Shown: piece by piece, positions 35,325 through 46,232 of the stretch
Position numbering within the stretch: position 1 is the first letter of the stretch
How the letters are laid out: every line of letters begins with the position of its first letter
Assembly: GCA_014607495.2 (NCBI GenBank)
Contig: CP053156.1
Location: 11,594,001 to 11,658,000 of the forward strand
Source of the DNA: Carposina sasakii
Taxonomy: Eukaryota > Arthropoda > Insecta > Lepidoptera > Carposinidae
Length of the DNA: 64,000 nt
Direction: 5' to 3'
Notes under the pieces: model-generated
Databases searched by the model: none
What the model was told of the DNA's origin: nothing
Seen by the model: only the letters and a program-made list of their open reading frames with translations
Translations under genes and position numbers: made by a program

Positions 35325-35550
35325 ATACATGCATACATACATATAATCACGCCTTTATCCCTTACGGGGTAGGCAGAGCACCAAGGGTCGACAGGACCAC
35401 ATGGTGCCACTTCTGACTAATTTTGAGGGTATAGTTGAGATGTACAAGTTCGGTTAGTAGTGATAGGTGGTCAACCCATCGCCTAAAAAACACCAAGACC
35501 CTCTTGTCCCTCTACTAACTTGTACAGTATGCCCGGGAAGAGAAGCACGC
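35325..35550 (+). repeat. Family A repeat, 3' end replaced
   Basis: Shares the body to gtatgcccgggaagagaagc, then diverges (acgcttattagtaagaagag), so its last 50 bp are missing. Confidence 0.75.
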
Positions 35551-35824
35551 TTATTAGTAAGAAGAGAAAAACGTATTATTAGTATAGTAGGTAGTATCTA
35601 CGTAGTTTGATTTGTAAAGACCTTAGGAGCAACGACTAGTGTCGTTTATTGCAATACTACTTGTTGCCTGCGACTTCGTCCGCGTGGACTACAAAATATA
35701 GCCTAGGTAGGTACTCGTATGTTCTTCACCGCACACCCGACTATAAGTAGGTATGCAAAATATTATGAAGATTAGATAAATGAAATTGTATTAGGCGTTA
35801 CAATTCGGAAGTTCAAACATTTAC

Positions 35825-36716
35825 TATGGGTGCGCCCACCACCGGGCCCTACACCCTCCACTGACCCTCGGATCTGATACTCAATTAATTTTGCGACAAC
35901 AGCACTTGCACTAACTACAATGGTCCCAACTGAGAAACCAGACCCGAGCACCTAGCATGCAAGACTTTTATTTTGTTGGCAATTGCACCATTCCGAAATC
36001 AAAAACTAGATAAACAATAATACATACTGTAAAGACCTTCGCCAACAAGTTCGTGGCATCCTCAGGATTATAGAAATTAGTAAATTAGTAAACCACTAAT
36101 TACTTTTCCTTTAATTCTGTCCCTAAAAACCCAACACATTACTTACACAGAATTAACTACCCTCTCTAAGTATTAAAAAATATATAAATAATTACCCACC
36201 ATTATTTCGAAAATACTATTGTACTAAATTTAAATGAAAAAACTTATTAAAAAAATTCAAAAATTTAAAGAAAAACTAGTGCGGGTTTTTTATATGCAAC
36301 AACAAAAATTGTTTGACATTGCCATTATATGTATACGTTACTATTTATTTATTTACTCTAGCAATCTTTTTTCTTTTCTTTTCTTTATATATACAGGGCT
36401 TATCTCTATTCTATATCGTGGACTACAAAATCTCCACGGGCTATAGACGAATGCCCTTTTCACACCTATATATACTAACAAAACGTATGTATCTGATTCT
36501 AGTTTTATACATTTTTTTGTGATATGTATTCAGGGAAACTGTTCTTCATCCGAAGTTACGACCCGACTGTTATAAACAGAATTAAGTCAGGACAGTGCAA
36601 GCTATAAACTCCTGATTTTTTATCAATCATATCAATAATAATATAATAATATTATCAATAATATCAGATCCGAGGGTCAGTGGAGGGTGTAGGGCCCGGT
36701 GGTGGGCGCACCCATA
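35825..36716. mobile_element. 892-bp element with a perfect 55-bp GC-rich TIR
   Basis: 35825-35879 (starting tatgggtgcgcccaccaccg) is the exact inverse of 36662-36716 over all 55 bases. The interior is AT-rich and has no recognisable protein. If the outermost TA is target, it would be a TA-duplicating element. Flanks also share a direct 'atattatgaagattagata' about 45 bp outside the left end and overlapping the right end. The perfect TIR implies recent activity or conversion. Confidence 0.8.
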
Positions 36717-37226
36717 TTATGAAGATTAGATAAGTAAATAAATCGTAAAGTGTTTATACTCCCGCATTTATAACGTTAGTTAGGAACAAAGACCTTGCAT
36801 CGTACCATCCGCTGTCCTTAGACAATATCGAATTTGTTCATACAAACTCGGGACACCCTTCGTCCACTACAAATAGGTCCTTAAGGGTCTCTATAAGACG
36901 GCAAGTCGTAATATTGTGCGGGAAAGGCCGCAATTCCTCTGAGATGGGCTCGTTTACGGAGCAGCTGGTGCCATGGTAACACAGATAGTTTAACCCCCCA
37001 CACAAACAGGGGGGTGTTATAAGTTTAACATGCTCGCTGATGTTTTGCAATGTCAATCTACCTATACTTTTTACTGTTGATTTACTGATTTTCGTTTTCC
37101 ACAATTAGTAGAAAAATTGCATCTATCTAAGTTATACTTACTAATGCGTTTCCAGTTATACCTCTCAACCTCAAATGCAACCAGTCGTTTAGGCTCTGAG
37201 CGTGCCAAATAAATATACACAAATAA

Positions 37227-37234
<8 letters not shown>

Positions 37235-37291
<57 letters not shown>
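37235..37291. repeat. (AT)n microsatellite
   Basis: An uninterrupted AT dinucleotide run of about 57 bp, preceded by 'taggctctgagcgtgccaaa' and followed by cagacgggtaaacccag, a flank type also seen near 8030-8060. Confidence 0.95.
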
Positions 37292-37295
<4 letters not shown>

Positions 37296-38009
37296 CGGGT
37301 AAACCCAGAACATCGCCCTTTTCACGGGTTTTAGAACAAAGTTTAATCTTTATACCGAGGAATAGAGCTATTTTCTTAAACTAGTAGATATTTTTCTAAG
37401 GTCCACCATCAACAACCAGCTAATTACTAAACAAAATCTGTGTATATCACATTAGTGTATTAGGTAGTAGTTGTGCTAATTGTAACAGTGCTGCAAAAAA
37501 GTGTAACTGTACAAAGTTCACTCTTATGTGTAATAACTGTGGTTTTTCTAATATGTGTAATATAAAATTGTTTTTTAAATAGTGTGATATAAAAAATAAA
37601 AATAAATGTTTTATATGGTTAAAAAAGGTGTTCTCAGCCTGTAACTGGGTAAGCCTGACTGTTCTTACTTCTACTTCAATGATTGTTAGATTGTAAGTGT
37701 TCTTTTTAAATGTTTATGTTTATGATAAATAAAGACCTTTGGAAACAAACAAACAAACTAAACAAGTCATGTTCTTTTTTGTTACGTTACAAAAACGGTC
37801 CCCGAATGACGCACGAGCGCAGCTTTACAAAACGCATTACTTGTACGATACTAAACTGGTTTTTATCTGATATTTATGTTAATTATATATGAGGTGTTTT
37901 TAAAATCAGTGATTTGCTTTTGACACAAAACTAGGTAGGTAAAAAGAAACAACTTTCACTATGGGACCAACTCCGAAATAGGTAGTGCAAAAAACACAGC
38001 TGTTCCATA

Positions 38010-38717
38010 TGTGGGGGTGGTGAAAAGGGAAGCGCTTCCGGCCCCACCGGGCCACTAGTAGTTGTTTTGGCCCATGTATATATTCCAATCATTGTGAGAA
38101 ACTTCGATATCGCGTTCTAGGATTTTGCATTCGATTGTGGTTCTCTCTTGCATCCGATAGATGGCCCCGCTACATCACTTCTAGACCGGAGGTCGATATG
38201 TCTTCGGCAGCACCCAGCGTGTACTCTCACAAGTATGCATTCGGGTCGGTGAGTCGACCGGAAAGTGTTGCGACGAGCGTGCAGGTGATACGTTCTGGTC
38301 GGTGAGTCGACTGGGAACGTATTGCAGGCGATACGTTCTGGTCTGCGCGTGGACTGGGAACATGTGCCGTGATGCCGTTGCGTGCGTGCGTTGCTAACAG
38401 GTCCAGGAAGCTGTCATGGCGGGTTCTTATAAATCTGCTGGCTGCTGGCGTGCTGCTGCTGCTGTCGTGGAAGGAGAGGAGAGGTGATGCTTGCATGATA
38501 CCTTGTTGCGGAGTGCTGCGATGATGATGAAGTTCCTGAAGGCTGAAGGTTGCGTATGTCCAATTCACAGGGGTCACCAGTCTGGGGGTGGTGAAAAGGA
38601 AAGAGCTTCCGGCCCCACCGGGCCACTAGTAGTTGTTTTGGCCCATGTATATATTCCAATCAGGCGACTTCGATATCGTTCGTCGGTTCTCTCTTACATG
38701 ATGATAGCTCCGCTACA
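38010..38717 (-). mobile_element. Miniature LTR retrotransposon (TRIM-like), no coding capacity
   Basis: Two direct repeats, 38010-38174 and 38581-38717, share gggggtggtgaaaagg, cttccggccccaccgggcca and ggcccatgtatatattccaa; the second has lost about 25 bp. Read on the minus strand they begin TGTAGC and end CCACA/CCAGA, and carry a TATA-like atatatac. CATA flanks both ends (38006-38009, 38718-38721). Directly inside the minus-strand 5' LTR is TGGTGACCCC (38570-38579), a plausible tRNA primer-binding site of the type seen in insect Gypsy/BEL elements. The 405-bp interior has no gag or pol. Confidence 0.65.
38215..38375. repeat. Imperfect tandem units inside the TRIM-like element
   Basis: 'cggtgagtcgac' followed by 'gggaac' or 'ggaaag' and 'gatacgttctggtc' recurs three times with a period of roughly 45-55 bp. 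The region is GC-rich against an AT-rich background. Confidence 0.5.
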
Positions 38718-39451
38718 CATACAATCTTGAATAATTACTGCACTGAAATCTATGGAACAGTTGATTTTTTAAATTAAAAACATAGGTAGGTACATGATAA
38801 CATTAAATAATATTGTCTGGGCAGATTTTACTATATAGGTACACATACTCGTACATACGCATCTCATCTAGCTTATTTGAAACTACTTACGAAAAAAAAA
38901 CTTACGTGAAAATACTTAAATTACGTGAAAAACTTTAAAGGTTGTTGGTTCTTATCATCAATTAAATTAAGGTTTATCAAGTGGCATGTCAAATGTTGTT
39001 AATAACCGACTTCAAAAAACAGAGGGTATCTATTTGTTGTTTATAGGATTCCTTACAGGAAAAAGTCGAATGTGAAAGCCAGTCCTTTGAGTTAATCTTC
39101 GTTCATATTGAATTTCCTTTTAATTATATTTCGGGTCACACACCGGTCCCTGGCGAGTTGGTAACATTTTGTTCACAAAATCCCCTAATTAGGGCGATGC
39201 TACAATGGTCTTACTCTCGGAGGCTTACTTGTGTGATATTAAAAAAACGGAGGCCGAATTTTGGGGTTCTATAGAATAAAACATAGAGGTAAAATTGTAA
39301 AAATATCCATCTCACACGTTAACCCGAAAAAAAAGAATAATATAATTTCTGCATGTTACTCGTATTTCCAAAATAGGTAGGTTCTGTAGCTCCAGAGATA
39401 ACTTTATGTGTATATGTGGAACTAAATGTGCTGATGGATGAGGGGTTTAAA

Positions 39452-40407
39452 AAAATACATCAGCTGCATCTATTTCCGTGCATGTCGTAAGAGTCGACTA
39501 AGGCATTCTCTCCTCAGAAGATAGAGCTAGTGAATGCAATCCCGATCCCGCGGGAGCGAGATCTCGTTAATTTTTCGGGATCAATCCCGACGCATCAATC
39601 CCGAGTTCCCGTTCCGAGATTGACGGAATTGGGCGGCAGTAGTCAGCGACTCTCAAAGAATATACTTACTCTCTAACGGCGACGCTACACACGTCCACTC
39701 GGGGCGCAAGTGGCGCGCTGACCAAAGAGTATAATAAGCGGCATGAACGCCAGACAGCGTTAGAAAACTATTCCGACTATTTCCGAATATTAGCTACAGG
39801 TGACGAGTGGGACAGATAATATAGAACTGTGTCGAGTAAGTGAGAAAGAAGTATATTGCAACGGACATCGGGGTACTGCAACGGACATTAGATGCCGTAA
39901 CAGATGACACTATTAATACCCTTTGTTATTTAAGGAGTCATTTTCAAAATCACTCGTAGGTAACTACTTCCTAATTCCCTTGAAATATGCTTATTGTTTT
40001 GATTACCAAATTTACCTATGTTAATTTCCTTAAAACCTGATAATTATTTAGTTGGTAAGATTAAAGAATAAAGGTTTTTATTTTCTTTCGAGTAATATGT
40101 TATTTTAGTTAACCTCACTATCACAAACAAGCAGTTATTAGCTTTTTCAGTCATCCGAATTTAACATTTTTTTAAAACTAGACGGGATCCCGAAAATTCC
40201 GGGATCCCGCGGGATTGATATTTCTAATCTCTCGAATTTGCAATCTCGAGTCGGGATCGCATTCCCTATAAGCTAGCAACTTATTACAGATCAGAAGTTA
40301 TTTCAGATGTACATCTGCCCTATTGATTTGCTGAGCGTGGCTGTGGGCTTTTCTTTATGATCCTGCTGTTCTGGCTACCCCATTTCGGGAACACACCCGT
40401 ATGTATA
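39452..40407 (-). repeat. Family B repeat, split by the 39531-40266 element
   Basis: The left part (acatcagctgcatctatttc ... ctcctcagaagatagagcta) and right part (ataagctagcaacttattac ... accccatttcgggaacacac) are joined by removing the inserted element. The copy ends at gtatgtata, where a family N MITE begins. Confidence 0.65.
39531..40266. mobile_element. Candidate hAT-like element of about 735 bp nested in family B
   Basis: Ends gaatgcaatcccgatcccg and the inverse of cgggatcgcattc form a short imperfect TIR. Further 'gggatcccgcggg' blocks lie inside both ends. It divides a minus-orientation family B copy at gctag (left atagagctag, right ataagctagcaac), consistent with a decayed duplication of about 8 bp. 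No long ORF. Confidence 0.55.
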
Positions 40408-41053
40408 CAGGGTATAACAGAAAGGGTATGTTAAGCGAAAAACTATGTAAATAGACCATTATAGAGAATCTATTTCCAAAATTTAAGACTCGAAACCGCA
40501 TGTTTATTTTTCAACATTGTATGAAGATTCTTAAGTTGTTTAGGAATTCTCCACACTATCTGGGAAATTAAACATGTGATTTCGAGTCTGAAATTTTGTA
40601 GATAGGTTCCTTTTAGTGGGCTATTTACATAGCTTCTCGCTTAACATACCCCTTTTGTTACAAAAAGTTTTATAAAAAGACAACAATATTTTTTTTAATA
40701 CCTCGTATTCTTTGTATGGTTACGATCATTTTCTTCTATGGAACCAACCCTGGGAAACGACAAAAAAAATATGAAAAAATACTGTCGTTTTATTGCAAAC
40801 AATGTATTCGTTTGATGCCCAAAGTTCAAATATACCTATAAAACTAACATTATAATATTTTGACATGGTATCTTTGAAAAAATGTTTGTTAACCGATTTC
40901 AGATGGATTTATGAAAAAAAAAAATTAATGTAACTGGACTTTAATATCATGGAAACCCGTGTTTTCCCCGGGGATGCTTCCATAGAAAAAATTGATCGTG
41001 ATGTTAAAAAAAAATGAGGTATTAAAAGAACAAAGTTGTCTTTTTACACCCAG
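40408..41053. mobile_element. Family N MITE joined to a second related element
   Basis: 40408-40670 is a family N copy (cagggtataacagaaagggt ... aacataccccttttgttaca) that has lost its terminal bases. It runs into a second foldback starting aaaaagacaacaat and ending gttgtctttttacacccag at 41053, followed by TA. The left side follows family B's terminal gtatgtata. Whether this is one composite or an insertion into a terminus is not resolved. Confidence 0.6.
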
Positions 41054-41530
41054 TATGTATAAATGTAGAACCCACAATTCACTAATCCTTTCACACTTGC
41101 CTTGCGGGTAATACGTAAAGTTTTGTTGCAACTAATGAGTTCCCGGAATTAAGTGAACTTTTTCGAGAACATTAATAAAAACTAACACACCGACCTACAG
41201 TAGATAATTACATATAGGTATATCCACAAGTCCAGGTGCAGGTGAAGTTTTATAATAACTTGTTAGGTTCTCCGGGATTTTCTATGCTTTGTTTGCATTT
41301 TTCTGGTCGTCTCTGTCTGGCTTACAGGAGTTGCAGAGGCGGGAATGAGTGGTAGGCCAAAACTGTAATAAGATGAATTTACTACACACTTCGCACCTGC
41401 ACTTTGTTATGTGTAAACTAATCTTTAGGTGTAGTATTCACAAACTATTGGTGTAGTAGTTACTCAGTATTACCATAGAGAGAATAAGATGTATTACTCA
41501 GCGAAATAATGGCAAAGTAAAGAGGAATTC

Positions 41531-41760
41531 TAGGATGCGTTTCCACCAGAAATATGAGAGAAAAATGTGTCGTTTGAGGACGTCCAGTTGTGCTGTGAAA
41601 ATGTGTGGGGGTCTCCACCAAAGCTGTGCGAGCAAAATGCACCTAATTTCTTGCTTGTTTTGTACCCACACTGTGCTGAGCGAGCAAGGCAAATGAAACG
41701 ATTCTATTGGTTCTAGGAAAACTCCTTCGCCGCACATCTTTGGTGGAAACCCAGTCTAAG
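41531..41760. mobile_element. MITE with GTTTCCACCA ends
   Basis: taggatgcgtttccaccaga at the left and tctttggtggaaacccagtc taag at the right are imperfect inverse, with agcgagcaa / gtgcgagcaaaa repeats inside. A scrap with the same end (ttaggatgtgtttccatcag) lies at about 192-212. Possibly PIF/Harbinger-like; TSD not clear. Confidence 0.55.
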
Positions 41761-42221
41761 TAGGTGTACAGGCTGGATAGGTGAACGAGTTTTCGCATGA
41801 CCACAGGCTATAAAATAAACTAGCAAATACTAACTTTCATGCATTAAAAGTTATTTTTCTCATTATAACGAAACTTTCTTGTTTTCTAACCTTTACAAAA
41901 GTAAAGGAGGTCAGTGGGTATAATAGATGCTTTCTTAAAAAAACAATGTTAGGTACACTAAGTTCAAAGAGAGAGTCGTATAATTTTCAAACACTTCTCA
42001 ATAATACAAAGTAGGTAAATTTGTTTGGCTTTTAGGTGAAAATAAAATTAAAATATTGACTGGTCAATTCCTCTCGCGGATAATAATCTAAGCAAACAGC
42101 TCTTGTTTTGTGCCTCGGTAATGTTGGAAAAAATTTTGTAAAGGCTAATCGTGGCTGAGTAATCTCCCTTATGATCCCGCAGATCTGGTTACCCCATTTG
42201 GGGAACATAGACTTGTGTATA

Positions 42222-42585
42222 CAGGGTGATTTTTGGTCGTCAACGTTCCCGAAAACTACGGAATCTCCTCATCATCACGATCATTTTTCTCCATGGAAGC
42301 ATACCTGGGAAGTGTCTGGTTTCCAAAATATTAGAGTCCAAAGTTGAGTAAATAGACTGCGTTTTTCTGCATAAATGCACATAGACGCGCGTAGCAGGAT
42401 TTTTTCACGAAAAATAATTAATATCTGTCTATAAAAAAACTAACATAAACACTAGACACTATAAATTTCGCACGATCAAGGAATTAAAATTTTTTTTTCC
42501 CAGCATTTTTTTTGGCATAAACTTACTTTATTTCATGTATAGAATACGTACCCTTCGTTAAAGGTGGCCACAAAAAAACATCCTG
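42222..42585 (-). mobile_element. Family M MITE, inverted orientation
   Basis: It begins cagggtgatttttggtcgtc and ends ggccacaaaaaaacatcctg, the reverse complement order of the 5.4-kb copy, with TA on both sides (42220-42221, 42586-42587). It sits exactly at the gtgtata end of a truncated family B repeat. Confidence 0.9.
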
Positions 42586-42645
42586 TATGTATATATTACT
42601 ACTTACGTAGTTATGGGCTGGTCGTAGCGAGTATAGATGTAATAA

Positions 42646-42862
42646 CGGCCGACTGGTCTAGTAGGTAGTGACCCTGCCTGAGACGTCATAGGTCCTGGGT
42701 TCGAATCCCGGTAGATGCAAACATTGATATGATGAATATCAATGTTTGTTTCCGAGTCATGGATGTTTCTATACTTATCTATATATTTATATACAATGGC
42801 TTAGTACTCACGACACAAGACCTTAGGGATCTTACTGTGAAACTAGGTTAATGTGTTGTGAA
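42646..42862 (+). mobile_element. tRNA-derived SINE
   Basis: The head ggccgactggtctagtaggt carries an A-box-like region. A perfect pol III B box ggttcgaatcc lies at 42698-42708. The body (atgtttgtttccgagtcatg, tggcttagtactcacgacac) is the common lepidopteran SINE type. It does not fold as a functional tRNA (no matching acceptor stem or CCA end). Confidence 0.8.
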
Positions 42863-42869
42863 GTGTATT

Positions 42870-43500
42870 TAAAAAAATTTAGGTAAAAAAACCTTTTTTA
42901 AAACAAGCTTTTATTTAAATGCGCTAAAAAGAAAAAATAAACTTTGACACTAAAACTTTTACTGTTAATTTATAACGTCATTTCAAATTTAACACATTTG
43001 ACACAATTTATATGTTATAAAAGCTTGTCGCGACATTTAAGTACTCGTATTTACGTTCTTACTTTTAAATGTTTATTAGGCAGCATCTTTGTGTTGATGT
43101 TTCAGATTTTCCCATATTGTTCCCACGCATATCGAAGAAATATCCGTCGACCCTTCCAGAGCTTCGTGTAGAAGAGTAAGAGAGTAATATACAACAGGGT
43201 TCGCCCCGGTGCCCCGAGGTGGTATGTTCACGACATCATGTCATCATGCCACTCAGTCCTCGGCACGGCCTCACCTTGACTTTTTAAAAATTTAAAACTA
43301 AGAAAGTAAATACGAGTACTTAAATGTCGCGACAAGCTTTTATAATATATAAATTGTGTCAAATGTGTTAAATTTGAAATGATGTTATAAATTAACAGTA
43401 AAAGTTTTAGTGTAAATTTTATTTTTTCTTTTTAGCGCATTTAAATAAAAGCTTGTTTTTAAAAAGGTTTTTTATCTAAATTTTATTTTATACTTTTTAG
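42870..43500. mobile_element. Foldback inner unit, copy 1
   Basis: The same inner inverted repeats (acaagcttttatttaaatgc at about 42903 and its inverse at about 43435-43455) and the same loop as the palindrome centre are present, flanked by aaaaaacctttttt / aaaaaggtttttt. Differences from the central copy are small (for example actttgac versus attttacac). Confidence 0.75.
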
Positions 43501-43975
43501 TATTCACCTGGTAAGTTCCTAAGTCTGTTCATCTCATTCAACGCATCATTATTGCAAGGTCGTTTGCCAGTTAATTTTGAACAGTCCAGCTCTTCAATGA
43601 GGAGCCCTTCTAATGACTTCACCCTACTCAATTGCTTAAAAATATCTGTTTCAAAATAGATTTTCAAGTTTTAGAAGTCCGCCATATTGGATTAAGAGTG
43701 ACGTCACATTTTTTTCGAGTTACTCTCAGCTGGCCCTTTAATTTGATACCCATATTGTAGGAATGCATTAAAAATAATTGGTCCGCCATTGTGGGTATGC
43801 CGCCATGTCGGATTTAGAATGACGTCACACTGTTAATCATGCATTGTCATCCGAACTGAACGTGCTCACCAAATTTCAGCCCAATCGGTTGAGGGCAAGT
43901 GCCTTAAAATTGAGTTGTAAGATTTCACCCGAACAAACATACATTGCAAGTTAAATAAAAGCTTGTAATAAAAAT
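43501..43975. mobile_element. Outer arm of the foldback family plus about 200 bp of extra sequence
   Basis: 43725-43975 (ctggccctttaatttgatac ... aagttaaataaaagcttgta) matches the outer arm found on both sides of the central foldback. It is preceded by a 43501-43725 segment absent from the central copy, which includes a second ccgccatattgg / gacgtcacattttt unit. This suggests the central copy is a shorter derivative. Confidence 0.6.
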
Positions 43976-44231
43976 TAGGTAAAAAAACCTTTTTAAAAAC
44001 AAGCTTTTATTTAAATGCGTTAAAAAGAAAAAATAAAATTTTACACTAAAAATTTTACTGTTAATTTATAACGTCATTTCAAATTTAACACATTTGACAC
44101 AATTTATATGTTATAAAAGCTTGTCGCGACATTTAAGTACTCGTATTTACGTTCTTACTTTTAAATGTTTATTAAGCAGCATCTTTGTGTTGATGTTTCA
44201 GATTTTCCCATATTGTTCCCACGCATATCGA
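43976..44231 (+). mobile_element. Foldback inner unit, copy 2, cut inside its loop
   Basis: The left inner repeat and the first part of the loop are intact, ending at cacgcatatcga. There the sequence jumps to acgtggctttagggtcc, a family B repeat that starts the palindrome's left arm. The break is a rearrangement point rather than a natural element end. Confidence 0.7.
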
Positions 44232-45184
44232 ACGTGGCTTTAGGGTCCTTCTAGCAGTTCTGGTCACATTTTGGGGACATAACCGAATAGGTATAGCTTA
44301 TTATTACTCAATGTTCCTAAATCAACTCAATTAATGACTGATGAATGAGGGTAGCGTATGTGTTCCTCATTCGATGTACTCGGATTTTTATGAATTCAAA
44401 GTACAAGCAAATATTAAAATAAAGATTTTGGACAAGGAAACGAGTCTCTGTAAGCAAGTTCAGAGCGGTTCATGCCCTCAGGTGACTGAGGCCAATTTTT
44501 CCAGTGTGTGAATATGTATCCACATTCACTACAGGTCAGTACCCCTCTAAGGTAATTGTAACGAATAGCCACGGGTGGTCGGGCATTAAACCTCTTTCAG
44601 CATCGAGATCCTGAGAGGTATACATATTTCAGAAATTGTTCTACGTTATACTAAATTGGTTAACATTTATAAAATATAAAATGGTTATTTAGGCTTCCTG
44701 TATACAGACTCGTGTTAAAAGAAAGGTAAACAAGGCGACGACGAAGTGAGACGCAGCAAAGGATTATTTTCTATACCTACTCGCGACTCCGCTCTCGTGG
44801 ATGTCGCTTATTGAATGAAAGGGCATAAAAATAGCTAACAACCTATTCTCAGACCCACTGAACATACATAATATAAAATTTAAGAAAAATCGGTCAAGCT
44901 GTTTCGGAGGAGTTTGGTAACAACATGAGAATTTTATATATTAGAATATTGTTAAGCATAAAAATATAGGTAGATAAATAAATATCACCATGTAGGTAAC
45001 TTCATACGATTAGATAGTAACAATATTACATTTATCTATGGGGAATTACAGTTACTGTGATATAACAGCAATTTATTCCCAATTCCCACTAACTAGTTGA
45101 AGAAGACAATTATTAAATTTTATTTTATTACAGTTTTTACTTTTAAGGTCTACTCTAGAGACAATAACTTTTATACGTAACTAG

Positions 45185-45395
45185 TGGACGCCCGCGACTC
45201 CGTCCGCGTGGACTGCAGAAAAAACGAATCGAAATATCCGGGATAAAACATTTTCCCGGGATAAAAAGTAGTAGTAGTTAGTAGCCTATATGTTAAGTGG
45301 TACCTGTCACAATATATTCCTGAAAACTGCATCGAAATCGGTCCAGCCGTTTCTGAGATTAGCGTGCATAAACATCGATCCGTTACAATTTTATT
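45185..45395 (+). mobile_element. RTE-like 3' fragment in the left palindrome arm
   Basis: gacgcccgcgactccgtccg ... gggataaaaagtag ... atattcctgaaaactgcatc ... gtccagccgtttctgagatt. The inverse copy is in the right arm at about 47865-48062. An apparent 'gtagtagttagta' slippage is shared by both arms, so it predates the duplication. Confidence 0.7.
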
Positions 45396-45398
45396 ATA

Positions 45399-45780
45399 CA
45401 GGGTGTTTTTTTGTGGCCACCTTTAACGAAGGGTACATATTCTATACATGAAATAAAGTAAGTTTATGCCAAAAAAAATGCCGGAAAAAAAAAATTTTTT
45501 TTGAATTTTTTTTTTAAATTCCTTGATTGTGCGAAATTTATATTGTCTAGTGTTTATGTTAGTTTTTTTATAGACAGATATTAATTATTTTTCGTGAAAA
45601 AATCCTGCTACGCGCGTCTATGTGCATTTATGCAGAAAAACGCAGTCGATTTACTCAACTTTGGACCCTAATATTTTGGAAACCAGACACTTCCCAGGTA
45701 TGCTTCCATGGAGAAAAATGATCGTGATGATGAGGAGATTCCGTAGTTTTCGGGAACGTTGACGACCAAAAATCACCCTG
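45399..45780 (+). mobile_element. Family M MITE (TA target), insertion with empty site preserved in the opposite arm
   Basis: The element begins cagggtgtttttttgtggcc and ends gaccaaaaatcaccctg, flanked by TA at 45397-45398 and 45781-45782. In the right palindrome arm (about 47836-47860) the inverse sequence reads straight through ttattatatgtatac. That proves a 2-bp TA duplication and a Tc1/mariner-like mode of insertion. No transposase is encoded. Confidence 0.9.
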
Positions 45781-46232
45781 TATGTATACATTTCATTTTT
45801 TAAAAATATAACTTTGGTATATATTTTTTATGTGTACACTGTAATGCGAAATACACATAAAACAAGGAACAGATATTTCAGAATTGGTATAGTAGACAGT
45901 GTCACGGGGAAGATCCATTCCAGTTAGCATCCAGGCATAACTAGACCATTTCATGCTCGAGTTGATTTTCTGACTGTCTTGTTTCCAATCCAGGAGTCTG
46001 TATTCCACCGCCCACCATATTAGGTGTTCGATCATCCCTATAAATACCTTTAAGGTAATTATGATTTCCATTGTTCAATATAAGTATGTATACTCGTGTA
46101 TTAACAATGTAGGTACATACCGTAAATAATTTTGCCTCAATTAATATCTTTAGGTAGATTTTATTTCCAACTGGTGGCTCCTCAGCCCTCAGAATATTTC
46201 CCTTCGTTCGATATCTATTTATACCTTTTTTT

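Noticed and set aside
36838..37104. 88-codon minus frame with CLCGGLNYLCYHGTSC
   Set aside because: Cys-rich but matches no zinc-binding pattern I know, lacks a paralog in the window, and runs into microsatellite DNA.
37235..37291. Membrane-like Tyr/Ile repeat protein on the minus strand
   Set aside because: Pure translation of the (AT)n microsatellite.
38227..38577. 116-codon minus frame between the TRIM repeats
   Set aside because: It translates the primer site and GC-rich tandem units. No gag or pol motifs.
42646..42720. Possible functional tRNA gene
   Set aside because: It has a perfect B box but no acceptor-stem pairing, and it continues into a SINE body, so it is called a SINE.
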